Shown: positions 42,164 to 50,535 of the stretch, piece by piece
How the letters are laid out: each line of letters begins with the position of its first letter
How positions within the stretch are numbered: position 1 is the first letter of the stretch
Assembly (NCBI GenBank): GCA_963707065.1
Contig: CAVPPJ010000005.1
Span: 248,001-312,000, forward strand
DNA from: Palsa-506 sp963707065
GTDB taxonomy: Bacteria; Actinomycetota; Actinomycetes; Streptosporangiales; Streptosporangiaceae
Direction of reading: 5' to 3'
Length of the DNA stretch: 64,000 bases
Notes under the pieces: generated by a model
The model's database searches: none
The model's input: only the letters and a program-made list of their open reading frames with translations
What the model was told of the DNA's origin: nothing
Position numbers and translations under genes: made by a program

Positions 42164-43204
42164 ATGCGCATCGGGATGTCCCTGAACTACGCGGGCGGAT
42201 TCGCCGAGACCGTCGTCGAGCTGGCCGACTACGAGAAGGCCGGGCTCGATATCGTCTTCGTTCCCGAGGCATACAGTTTCGACGCTGTCAGCCAGCTCGG
42301 TTTCATCGCCGCGAAGACCGAGCGGCTGCAGATCGCCTCGGGCATCCTCCAGCTGTACTCAAGGACCCCGGCACTCACCGCGATGACGGCGGCCGGGCTC
42401 GACTATGTGTCCGGCGGCAGGTTCGTGCTCGGCATCGGGGCATCCGGGCCGCAGGTGATCGAGGGCTGGCACGGTGTGCCTTACGACTCGCCAGTGGGCC
42501 GGACCCGGGAGATCATCGAGATCTGCCGGACCGTGTGGCGGCGTGAGCGGCTGCAGTACGCCGGGCGCCACTACACGATTCCGCTGCCACCGGACCAGGG
42601 GACCGGGCTGGGCAAGGCGCTGAAGCTGATCAACCACCCGGTCCGGGAGCGCATCCCGATCGTGGTGGCCGCGCTCGGCCCCAAGAACGTCGAGATGGCG
42701 GCGGAGCTGGCCGAGGGCTGGGAGCCGATCTTCTACTTTCCCGAGAAGGCCGCGTCCGTGTGGGGAGCACCGCTCGCGGCCGGCGCGGCGCTGCGTGATC
42801 CGTCGCTAGGCCCGCTCGACGTGGTCGCGCAGGCGGCACTGGCGATCGGCGAGGACGTGAGCGGATACCTGGAGCTGGGCCGGCCGTTGCTGGCTCTCTA
42901 CATCGGCGGGATGGGCGCCAGGGGCCGTAATTTCTACTACGACCTGGCGGTACGGTTCGGCTACGAGGCAGCGGCCGCCGCGATCCAGGATGCCTACCTG
43001 GCCGGGCGCAAGGACGAGGCCGCCGCGCTGGTGCCTGCATCGCTGCTGGCCGGGACGTCGCTAATCGGCCCGCGCGCACTGGTTGCCGAGCGGGTCGCGG
43101 CAATGCGCGAGTCCGGCGTCACGACGCTGAATGTCGCGCCAATTGCCGCCACGCATGCTGAGCGCGTCCGGCTGATCGAGCAGATCCGCGATATCGCCGA
43201 ATGA
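42164..43204 (+). CDS. LLM-class (luciferase-like) F420-dependent oxidoreductase
   Basis: TIM-barrel flavin or F420 enzyme. The first strand and helix MRIGMSLNYAGGFAETVVEL, the loop AGLDIVFVPEAYSFDAVSQL, SGRFVLGIGASGPQVIEGW and the ERIPIVVAALGPKNVEMAAE segment are typical of the family, which in actinobacteria mostly uses F420. The 346-residue length is normal. The ATG at 42164 follows GGAAGGG at 42148-42154. Substrate unknown. Confidence 0.88.
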   Translation: MRIGMSLNYAGGFAETVVELADYEKAGLDIVFVPEAYSFDAVSQLGFIAAKTERLQIASGILQLYSRTPALTAMTAAGLDYVSGGRFVLGIGASGPQVIEGWHGVPYDSPVGRTREIIEICRTVWRRERLQYAGRHYTIPLPPDQGTGLGKALKLINHPVRERIPIVVAALGPKNVEMAAELAEGWEPIFYFPEKAASVWGAPLAAGAALRDPSLGPLDVVAQAALAIGEDVSGYLELGRPLLALYIGGMGARGRNFYYDLAVRFGYEAAAAAIQDAYLAGRKDEAAALVPASLLAGTSLIGPRALVAERVAAMRESGVTTLNVAPIAATHAERVRLIEQIRDIAE

Positions 43205-43222
43205 GCGCCGGGTAGCCGGTGC

Positions 43223-43238
43223 CGGCGCCGAGGCGCCG
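43223..43238. terminator. Short GC hairpin after the oxidoreductase gene
   Basis: CGGCGCC-GA-GGCGCCG, 19 nt after the stop codon. A weak terminator candidate without a T-run. Confidence 0.3.
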
Positions 43239-43375
43239 CGGGGCCGCGGGCCGCCCGCTGGCCTCACCACGGTGACCGGTGCTGGCTGTCAGATCTGGCG
43301 GGAATGCCGCATTTCGGATCGCGGGTATGTTAAGAATGGCTGCGCTCATCGTCTCGCCGGGCAACGGAGGTGGCG

Positions 43376-44242
43376 GTGCTTGAACCGAATGTCACCCAGG
43401 AACTTGCCCGCGAGGCTGCCGGGCTGCTGAGCATCGCCGACGCATCGGACGTCAGGTCGCTGCACAGGCTCACCATCCTTGCCTCCCGCCAGGTGCCTGC
43501 CTGCTCGGGAGCAACGGCAGCGCTCTGGCGTGACGGCGAGCCGGTAGAGATGGCCGCTACGCACCCGGATCTGGCCGAGCTGTTCGAGCTGTCCTGGCAG
43601 CGGAGGACCGGTCCCTGGGCGGAGGCACTGGCCACCGGCGAGACCGTCTACTGCCCGGACAGCCTCGCGGAGGATCGGTGGCCTGAGTACGCAAGCGCGG
43701 CATTGTGCCGCGGTGTCCGGTGCTCAGTCACGCTGGTCCAGCCGCTGCGCCCGACGACTGTAACGTTGACGCTTTTCGGCGCACGGCCGCGTTCGCTGGA
43801 TCCGGACCGGATCGCCATGGCTGAGCTGCTCATCGCGTTCGGCGGCGCGACCATGGGCAACGCGTCAATGTACGGGGACTCACAGCGCACCGCGCTCCAG
43901 CTGCGCGAGGCTGCCGACTCAAGAGCCGTCGTGGATCAGGCCAAGGGCATCCTGATGCATGCACTCGGCTGCAGCGCGCAGGAGGCATTCGACCGGATGC
44001 GCGAGACCTCTCAGACTCGTCACGTCAAGGTGACCGAGGTAGCCAAGACGATCATCAAGGCACATCGCTCGGTGAGCGGACCGCGGCCCGCCGGCCAGGC
44101 CAAGGCCCCGCCGGCCGGCCAGGCTAAGGTTCCGCGGGCCGGCCAGGCCAAAGCCCCGCTGGCCGGCCAGGCTGAGGTTCCGCCGGCCGGCCAGGCCGAG
44201 GTTCCGCCGGCCGGTCAGGCCGCGGCTAGCGACCGCTCATAG
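43376..44242 (+). CDS. GAF-ANTAR domain RNA-binding antiterminator
   Basis: Likely controls transcription by binding paired hairpins in nascent RNA. A GAF sensor domain occupies about residues 30-165. The C-terminal ANTAR three-helix domain follows (LQLREAADSRAVVDQAKGIL, then AQEAFDRMRETSQ). The GGAGG at 43366-43370 overlaps a GTG at 43370, so the next in-frame GTG at 43376 (5-nt spacing) is the better start. The tail holds six 24-nt repeats (44087-44230) encoding PAGQAKAP-type units. Its 3' end overlaps the opposing glycosyltransferase gene by 28 nt. Confidence 0.9.
   Translation: MLEPNVTQELAREAAGLLSIADASDVRSLHRLTILASRQVPACSGATAALWRDGEPVEMAATHPDLAELFELSWQRRTGPWAEALATGETVYCPDSLAEDRWPEYASAALCRGVRCSVTLVQPLRPTTVTLTLFGARPRSLDPDRIAMAELLIAFGGATMGNASMYGDSQRTALQLREAADSRAVVDQAKGILMHALGCSAQEAFDRMRETSQTRHVKVTEVAKTIIKAHRSVSGPRPAGQAKAPPAGQAKVPRAGQAKAPLAGQAEVPPAGQAEVPPAGQAAASDRS
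44087..44230 (+). repeat. 24-nt tandem repeats at the 3' end of the GAF-ANTAR gene
   Basis: Six units encode PAGQAKAP, PAGQAKVP, RAGQAKAP, LAGQAEVP, PAGQAEVP and PAGQAAAS. The array continues into the overlap with the opposite-strand glycosyltransferase gene, where it codes for that protein's last residues as well. Confidence 0.9.
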
Positions 44243-45411
44243 ACCGAGAGCGTCTCCTGGCCGATCCGCTCCCAGGAGTAGCGGGCGCGGGCGCGATCGG
44301 CGGCGGCGATGCCGTATCCCTGCAGCAGCATGGGGCTGCCCAGCAGCTGGCGTATCCGCCGGGCCAGCAGCGCAGGCTGCCCGGGCCTGACCAGGACGCC
44401 GGTAGTCCCGTCCACGATGGCGTCCTGATGGCTGCCGCCCGCGGCCGCCATTACCGGGGTGCCGCACGCCATCGCCTCCAATGGGACCATGCCAAACGGC
44501 TCGTAAAGCGTGGTGTGCACCAGCAGGTCCGCCGAGCGGAGCAGGGCCGGCATGCGAGCCCGGCTGACCTGCCCGGTGAACACGACCCGGTCGCCAATCC
44601 CCAGCGTCATGATGAGCCGGACCAGCGCGCGGTAGACCGGGTCTTTGCTCAGTTGCGCCCGGGGCGGACCGCCGGCGATGACGAGTTCACAGCGGGGTAC
44701 CTCGGCCATGGCCCGCACGATGACGTCCAGTCCGGAGCGCTCTTCCAGCGGGGCGACCGCCAGCAGCCTCGGCCGGCTGCTGCGCCGCGCCACCGGACCG
44801 TTGGGGAGGAACTCGTCGGTATCCACGCCGTAGGGCACCACCCTGATGGCATTCCGCGGCACGCCGAGGCGCGCAAGTTCCGACACCTCGCCGGAGGAGC
44901 TGGCCAGCACGGCGCTGACACTCCGGGCGATAAGAGCCTCAAGCCGGAGCCTGGCCGCCGAGCCGTCTGCCGAGGCGCCGTAGTGCCGCTGCTCGGCGGT
45001 GCCGAGCGAATGGAAGGTCTGCACGACTGGCACGCGGACATCGCGGGTTGCGGCCAGCGCGGCAAGACCGCCGGTCCAGAAGTGGGCGTGCACGATGTCC
45101 GGCGCGGACTGCTGCCATCGCTGCGCCAGGTGACCGCTGAACGCCGCCATGTGCGGCAGGACCTTGTCAGCCTGCAGCTTGGCTGCAGGCCCGGCCGGCA
45201 GGTGCTCGACGGTCACCCCCGGGGCCACGGCCGCACTGGCCGACAGTGCCGGGGCGTCCTTGCGCGCATAGATGGTGACCTGGTGCCCGAGCCCGCCCAG
45301 CGTCCGGGCAAGAGTGGACAGCCCGAGACCCTGGCTACCGGAATCGGTAGCTGAGGTGCCGCGGGCGGGAGTGAGCTGACTGGCCTGCTCGGCGACGAGG
45401 GCAATCTTCAT
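44215..45411 (-). CDS. Glycosyltransferase family 4 protein
   Basis: GT-B fold retaining glycosyltransferase acting in the cytoplasm on a nucleotide sugar. The ATG at 45411 has GAAGGAGAC upstream and gives the family start MKIALVAEQASQL; the longer frame is not used. The N-terminal acceptor domain has the loop GSQGLGLSTLARTLGGLGHQ and DIVHAHFWTGGLAAL. The donor domain has LLAVAPLEERSGLDVIVRAM and the E-x7-E-like EPFGMVPLEAMACGTPVMA. The product is unknown; it resembles sucrose-phosphate-synthase- and MshA-like enzymes only generally. Confidence 0.9.
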   Translation of the reverse strand: MKIALVAEQASQLTPARGTSATDSGSQGLGLSTLARTLGGLGHQVTIYARKDAPALSASAAVAPGVTVEHLPAGPAAKLQADKVLPHMAAFSGHLAQRWQQSAPDIVHAHFWTGGLAALAATRDVRVPVVQTFHSLGTAEQRHYGASADGSAARLRLEALIARSVSAVLASSSGEVSELARLGVPRNAIRVVPYGVDTDEFLPNGPVARRSSRPRLLAVAPLEERSGLDVIVRAMAEVPRCELVIAGGPPRAQLSKDPVYRALVRLIMTLGIGDRVVFTGQVSRARMPALLRSADLLVHTTLYEPFGMVPLEAMACGTPVMAAAGGSHQDAIVDGTTGVLVRPGQPALLARRIRQLLGSPMLLQGYGIAAADRARARYSWERIGQETLSVYERSLAAA

Positions 45412-45726
45412 GGGGCCGTCTCCTTCAGGATTGCCACGACGATGACGCCGCAAGTCGCGAAGGAGATGAGGGAGGCCAGGCGACGACAGGTCCGCCGCAC
45501 AGCGAAATGCCCACCAGCAGGCACGCTCCGCGACCACGCCGTGGCGGCGTGGGGGCGTGCCTGCGTCGTAGGCACCGTTAACTTCCCTCATTATGTCCCA
45601 GCGCCGATGCGCTCAAACCGGGGGGGGCCGCATATCCGGATCGATCGGCCGTCAGCGGGCCTAAACTGGCCTATCCCGCTCGCTGATCCGGGTGGTTCCC
45701 GGCGAACGCGCAGATTGGATCGAGCT
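45412..45726. other. Divergent intergenic region, glycosyltransferase / phosphatase
   Basis: About 315 bases. ATTATG near 45589 reads CATAAT on the minus strand, with TTGAGC 15 bp further upstream, a weak promoter candidate for the glycosyltransferase gene. A run of eight G bases is at about 45620. No gene is supported. Confidence 0.4.
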
Positions 45727-47680
45727 ATGCCGCATGCCAGGGGCATCCCCTTGCCTGAGCGGGAAATCGCCGAGCTCAGGGACCGGTCAGGCGCGCTCCG
45801 CCAGTCCGCCACCCTGCCCGGGGCGCAGCTGCCGCAGCTGCTTGATGCCGCTCTCGCCGAGCTGGACGGTGCCATTGATACCGCGGCGGCGCTGCAGGCC
45901 GGCCTTGATCCCGGCGCAGCAGGCGGCCCGCAGGCCGATGCTTCCGGCGGAGAGCGCCGTCTGCTGGGCGCGATATTCTCCAGCGCTCCGGTGCCGCTGT
46001 TCGTGCTCGACCGGGACGGAACCATCCGGCGCGTCAACAGGTGCGCGGCCGACCTGCTCGGTGCCGGGGCCGGCTACGCCAACGGGAAACTCTTCACCGC
46101 ATTCGTGGCCCTCCCGGCGCGGGCGGCCGTGCACGCCCAGCTTGCCGCCGTGGCCAGGACAAGGAAGCCGCGCCGCGTTTCCTGCCCGCTGCTGGGTCCG
46201 GATGCCGCGGCGCAGGTGGTGCTCGCGCTCGACGTGCTGGACCTCGCTGGCGAGTCCGGCCTGCTGATCGCCGCGGCTAGCACCGCGGCCGCCAGCACCG
46301 GGCCCGATGCGGCAGGCGGCACGGCCAATGCCAACGGCCGCGGCGCCGGTGACGCCTGGCCGCGCGGCGGGCGAGGCAGCCGATGCAGGCGGCAGCGCAG
46401 CTGCCCGGGCCGTCGAGGCGATCACCCACCGGCTGGATCTGGTGACCGCGGCGACCAGGCTGCTGCTGGAGAATGCCACGTTCAGCGAGTCGGTCGCCTT
46501 GCAACGGTGTGCCCGCCTGCTGGCAGCGGAACTGGCCGCATGGGTCATCGTCGATGTGGACCGCAGGCAGCGGCTCAGGCGGCAGATCGTGATAGGCCCG
46601 GCCGACCGCGAGTCCGAGCAGCTCGCGCGGGCGGTCACCGCTGTCGATCCGCAACCGGGATCAGCGCCGCGCCAGGTGCATGAATCGGGCAGCTCCATGC
46701 TGATCGCGCACGCGGAAGACGCGGGCCTTCTCGGTACCGGCGTAGGCGATGTGCCGCTGCTGATGCAGCTCGGCGCGACGTCCGTGCTCTGCGTGCCGCT
46801 GACCGACGGGGAGCAGAGCTACGGGGTGCTGACCCTGGCCCGGCAGGCGAATGAGCCGCATTTCGAGATCGCCGACCTGGGCCTGGTCGAGGAACTCGGG
46901 GAGCAGCTTGCACTGGCCATCAGGGTGGACCGGATGTTCCGGCGACGCACCGAGATCGCCGACTCGCTGCAGGCAAGCCTGCTCCCGCGCGAGCTTCCGG
47001 CCGTGCCGGGCGTCGAGATCGCCGCTGCTTACGTGGCCGCCACCGAGGGACTCGAGGTGGGCGGCGACTTCTACGACGTCTATCGCACCCCGGAGGGCTG
47101 GGGCGTATCGATCGGCGATGTCTGCGGCAAGGGCGAGCATGCGGCGGCGGTGACCGCGGCCGCCCGGCATGCGGTCCGGGTGTTCGCGCACACCGATCCT
47201 GATCCGGCCGGGGTGCTGCGGCAGGCCAACGAGCTCATGCTGGCGGAGGAGTACGACGGGCGGTTCGTCACCGTGTGCGCGGCGCATTTCCGGTGGCGCG
47301 GTGACGGGCTGCATGCCGTGCTCGGCAGCGCAGGCCACCCAGGCCCCGTACTGATCAGGGCCGACGGGCGGGTGCGGATGCTGGAGGGCGGCGGGATGCC
47401 GCTCGGCCTCTTCCCGGACGCGGAGCCAGCCGGGCAGGATGTCGAGCTGAGCCCGGGCGATTTGCTATTCCTGTTCACCGATGGCGTCACCGACGCGCGC
47501 AGCCCCGAGCTGGCCTACTTCGAGGAACGCCTGACCGATGCGCTCGCCTCCCTGGCCGGCCGCCCGCCGGCCGAGGTGGTTTCCGCGATGCAGACGCTGG
47601 TGGTCGAGTTCAGCATGAACGACCTCCGCGATGACATGACCATGCTGGCGCTGCGCGTGGGCGCCGTGCCAGCGGCCTGA
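45727..47680 (+). pseudogene. PAS-GAF-SpoIIE serine phosphatase, split by a frameshift
   Basis: Probable PP2C-type phosphatase that senses a signal and dephosphorylates an anti-anti-sigma factor. The first frame from ATG 45727 codes for a helical start and a PAS domain (AIFSSAPVPLFVLDRDGTIR, to GLLIAAAS). In a Gly/Ala-rich linker near 46340-46360 the frame is lost. Another frame continues with AVEAITHRLDLVTAATRLLL, a GAF domain, and the SpoIIE domain (LEVGGDFYDVYRTPEG, SIGDVCGKGEHAA, FLFTDGVTDAR). Removing one base joins them into about 650 residues. The internal ATG at 46307 has no ribosome site, so two separate genes are less likely. The SigB-type sigma factor nearby fits a partner-switching pathway. 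Confidence 0.85.
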
Positions 47681-47742
47681 TCACCGCGGCCGGCGGACGG
47701 GGCCGCCCCGGATCACCGCGGCCGGCGGACGGGGCCGCCCCG
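47679..47742. repeat. Perfect 32-bp tandem duplication with hairpins at convergent gene ends
   Basis: The 32 bases 47679-47710 are repeated exactly at 47711-47742. Each copy ends in a CGGGG-CCG-CCCCG stem-loop. One copy holds the phosphatase stop, the other the stop and last codons of the opposing membrane-protein gene. The hairpins could act as a two-way terminator. Confidence 0.85.
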
Positions 47743-48216
47743 GCCTTCGAGTGGCTCATCGAGCGAGACGGGCGCAGGATCCACCCAGCCGTCGACCCGG
47801 GTCCCGGCCGACAGGTCGGCTCCGGCCTGCGGGTCATCGTCCGGGCTCCCGGCCAGCTCCGCGTCACGCAGGATCGCCGAGGCCAGCGCGGCCGGATCCC
47901 GCAATACATAGTGCGGGTCCGCCAGGTCGGCAGCCTGGCCGCCAGTTGGCCTGCCGGAACCGGAGATGCCGGGCGTGCCGGAACGAAGCACGCCGGAACC
48001 GGAGGCGCCGGAACCGGGCTTGCCTGAGCCCGTTCGCACCAGGACGCGGCTGCGCAGCCAGCCGGACGCGCGCCGGGGGATGAGGAAGCCGGCCACGCCC
48101 GTCAGCATGACGATCCAGCCGACGACATTGATGTTCACTCCGGGCGGGCTGGCGCTGACGGCGAAGGCGAGGATGGCGCCGATCGCCACCAGGCTCAGCC
48201 CGGTCGCGGTTTTCAT
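47713..48216 (-). CDS. Small membrane protein, DUF6458-like
   Basis: Two transmembrane helices at the N-terminus (GLSLVAIGAILAFAVSAS and VVGWIVMLTGVAGFLIP) followed by a basic stretch and a disordered Gly/Ser tail. The N-terminus matches small actinobacterial membrane proteins of unknown function (I believe DUF6458). The ATG at 48216 has AGGAGG upstream and overlaps the sigma factor stop (ATGA), so the two are co-translated. The tail is extended through the 32-bp duplication. Confidence 0.75.
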   Translation of the reverse strand: MKTATGLSLVAIGAILAFAVSASPPGVNINVVGWIVMLTGVAGFLIPRRASGWLRSRVLVRTGSGKPGSGASGSGVLRSGTPGISGSGRPTGGQAADLADPHYVLRDPAALASAILRDAELAGSPDDDPQAGADLSAGTRVDGWVDPAPVSLDEPLEGRGGPVRRPR

Positions 48217-49115
48217 GATCCTCCTACTGCGGTCAGCTGCTCCTCGGACCCGAGCAGGCACTCCCGCAGGTAGTTAAGTGACTGGGTGAGCAGCCTGGAC
48301 ACGTGCATCTGCGAGATGCCGAGCGTCTCGCCGATCTCGGCCTGCGTCTTGTTGCCGTAGAAGCGCAGCAGCAGGATGCGCTGCTGCCGCTCGGGCAGTT
48401 CCTTCCAGTGCGCCGAGACCGCGGCCATGTCCAGCGCATGCTCGACCTGGCCGTCCTCCTCGCCGAGCAGGTCGGCGAGGCTCGCCGTCTCGTCGTCGCC
48501 GGCCAGCGGCGCGTCTAGCGACCAGGCGTGGAAGCCGAGGTCGGCGCGCCGCGCATCCCGCACTTCACTGGTGCTGACCCGCAGGTACGTGGCCAGCTCG
48601 GCGTCACCGGGAGCCCGGCCGAGCCGCTGGGTAAGGTCCCTGGCCGCCGTCCGCAGCTCAAGCACGAGTTCCTGGGCGGAGCGCTTGACGTGCACCTGCC
48701 AGCAGCGGTCCCGGAAATGCCGTTTCAGCTCGCCGCTGACGCTCGGGAAGGCGTAGGCGGCGAGACTGCCGCCGACTTCGGGGTCGAACTTGTTGATGGC
48801 CTTCATCAGGCCGACGTAACCGACCTGCATGAGCTCGTCCGCGGATTCCGGCCCGTTCCAGTATTTCCGTGCGCATGACCGGACCAGCGGCTGGTAGCGG
48901 GTGACGAGCACCTCGCAGGCAGCAGCCCGGCGCTGGTCGCCGGGCGGCCGGGTGCGGACAAGGCGGAGCAGGTCGCTGTCGCCCCACTGCGCGAGATTGC
49001 CGCCGTGCGTGAGATCGTCACAGTGCTCGAGATCCCGCGCCGGCTCGGCTGCGGGTGCTGCTGCCGTGTCAGCTGCGGGCGCTGTCGCCCGGTCGCAGAT
49101 CGACAGGTTCGTCAT
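48213..49115 (-). CDS. SigB/SigF-family RNA polymerase sigma factor
   Basis: Stress or differentiation sigma factor. After about 50 variable residues, region 2 (RYQPLVRSCARKYWNGPESA, ELMQVGYVGLMKAINKFDPE), region 3 (AQELVLELRTAARDLTQRLG) and region 4 (ERQQRILLLRFYGNKTQAEI, GISQMHVSRLL) follow, as in SigB, SigF and SigG proteins. The ATG at 49115 has GGAGGTAGCC upstream; the open frame runs far beyond but is antisense to the NDH-2 gene. No anti-sigma gene is adjacent. The SpoIIE-type phosphatase across the way is a likely regulator. Confidence 0.92.
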   Translation of the reverse strand: MTNLSICDRATAPAADTAAAPAAEPARDLEHCDDLTHGGNLAQWGDSDLLRLVRTRPPGDQRRAAACEVLVTRYQPLVRSCARKYWNGPESADELMQVGYVGLMKAINKFDPEVGGSLAAYAFPSVSGELKRHFRDRCWQVHVKRSAQELVLELRTAARDLTQRLGRAPGDAELATYLRVSTSEVRDARRADLGFHAWSLDAPLAGDDETASLADLLGEEDGQVEHALDMAAVSAHWKELPERQQRILLLRFYGNKTQAEIGETLGISQMHVSRLLTQSLNYLRECLLGSEEQLTAVGGS

Positions 49116-49229
49116 GGCTACCTCCGTGCAGCCCGGGTGGCTGACTGATCGCCAGCCTGCCCGCCCAGCGGGAAATAAACATGGCGCTGCCGGGCATGGT
49201 GCCGGGCAGGGACAAGCCGGGAGGTCACT

Positions 49230-50510
49230 ATGCCGGGTGCTGGGCAACGGAACCGGGACGCGGAATCCGCGGCCCGGCCACGCGTGGTCGTCGTCGGCGG
49301 CGGATTCGGCGGGCTGTCGGCCGTCGCCGTGCTCGCGCGCTCCGGCGCGCGAGTCACGCTGGTCGACCGCAACGCCTACAGCACGTTCCAGCCGCTGCTC
49401 TACCAGGTAGCGACCGCGGGCCTGACGCCATCGGATATCGCCTACCCGCTGCGCGCGGTCACCCGCAGGAAGGCCGCCAGGTTCCGCCGGGCCGGCCTGG
49501 CTGGCATCGACCTGGCGGATCGCCGGGTCACGCTGACCGAGGGCGGCAGCCTGCGCTACGACTACCTGATCCTCGCCACCGGCGTCGCCGCCTCGTTCTT
49601 CGGCATCACCGGGGCGGAGCGGCATTGCTTCAGCCTGTACACCCGCCACGATGCCATCGCGCTGCGCGACCAGCTGGTCAGCGAGCTCGAGCGGCGCAGC
49701 ATCCCCGGTCAGGCCGGGCGGCTGGCCATCACGATCGTCGGCGGCGGGCCTACCGGCGTCGAGCTGGCCGGCACGCTGGCCGACCTGCGGAACATCGCGC
49801 TCGCCGCCGCCTTCCCGGACGTGGACCCCGGCGACCTGCAGATCCGCCTGATCGAGCAGGGACCGTCGCTGATCACGCCGTTCACCCGGGCGCTGCGCGA
49901 CTATGCCTACCGGCAGCTGCGCGGCCGGGGCGTCGAGGTGCGGCTGGGCACCGGCATCGCCGCGGTGTCCGCGCACAGCGTCCGCCTTGCCGATGGTACG
50001 GAGCTGCCCAGCGACATCACCGTCTGGGCGGCCGGCGTCAGCGCGCCGGAGCCGGTGGCCGCCCTGGGCCTGGCGCAAGGCCAGGGCGGCCGCGTCGTCA
50101 CTGAGCCCGATCTGCGGGTGCGCGGGCAGGATCGCGTCTTCGCCGTCGGTGACATCGGGCTGATCGACGGCCAGCCGCTGGCGCAGCTCGCCCAGCCGGC
50201 CATCGAGCAGGGCCGGCACGCCGCGGCGCAGATCCGGCGGCTGATGGCGGCCCAGGACACGGTCCCGTTCCGCTATCACGACAAGGGCACCATGGCCACC
50301 ATCGGCCGCCGCTCGGCCGTCGTCCAGCTGCCGTACCACGTGCGGTTCCGCGGCACGCTCGCCTGGCTCGCCTGGCTCGGCCTGCACCTGGTGACCCTGC
50401 TCGGCGGCCGCAACCGGATTGCCGCGATGGTCAACCTGGCCTGGCGGTACCTGACCTGGCGCCGGACCGGCGGCGTGCTGGCCGGCGACGAGCCGGCCGA
50501 AACCGGCTAG
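49230..50510 (+). CDS. ndh: Type II NADH dehydrogenase-like FAD oxidoreductase
   Basis: Single-subunit membrane-associated NADH:quinone oxidoreductase. The FAD motif VVVGGGFGGLSAVAVLARSG is at residues about 15-34 and the NAD motif TIVGGGPTGVELAGTLADLR near residue 170. The FAVGDIGLIDGQPLAQLAQP segment matches NDH-2. The C-terminal GTLAWLAWLGLHLVTLLGGRN is the amphipathic membrane anchor region. The ATG has GGGAGG at 49219-49224. It is divergent from the sigma factor gene. Confidence 0.9.
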   Translation: MPGAGQRNRDAESAARPRVVVVGGGFGGLSAVAVLARSGARVTLVDRNAYSTFQPLLYQVATAGLTPSDIAYPLRAVTRRKAARFRRAGLAGIDLADRRVTLTEGGSLRYDYLILATGVAASFFGITGAERHCFSLYTRHDAIALRDQLVSELERRSIPGQAGRLAITIVGGGPTGVELAGTLADLRNIALAAAFPDVDPGDLQIRLIEQGPSLITPFTRALRDYAYRQLRGRGVEVRLGTGIAAVSAHSVRLADGTELPSDITVWAAGVSAPEPVAALGLAQGQGGRVVTEPDLRVRGQDRVFAVGDIGLIDGQPLAQLAQPAIEQGRHAAAQIRRLMAAQDTVPFRYHDKGTMATIGRRSAVVQLPYHVRFRGTLAWLAWLGLHLVTLLGGRNRIAAMVNLAWRYLTWRRTGGVLAGDEPAETG

Positions 50511-50535
50511 CCGGGGCGCGCCGTACAGTCATGCC

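Noticed and set aside
46307..47680. SpoIIE phosphatase as an independent gene starting at ATG 46307.
   Set aside because: No ribosome site there, and the upstream PAS frame joins naturally with one base removed; kept only as an alternative.
49116..50387. 424-codon upstream extension of the sigma factor frame.
   Set aside because: It is antisense to the NDH-2 gene and low-complexity; the ATG at 49115 has a strong ribosome site.
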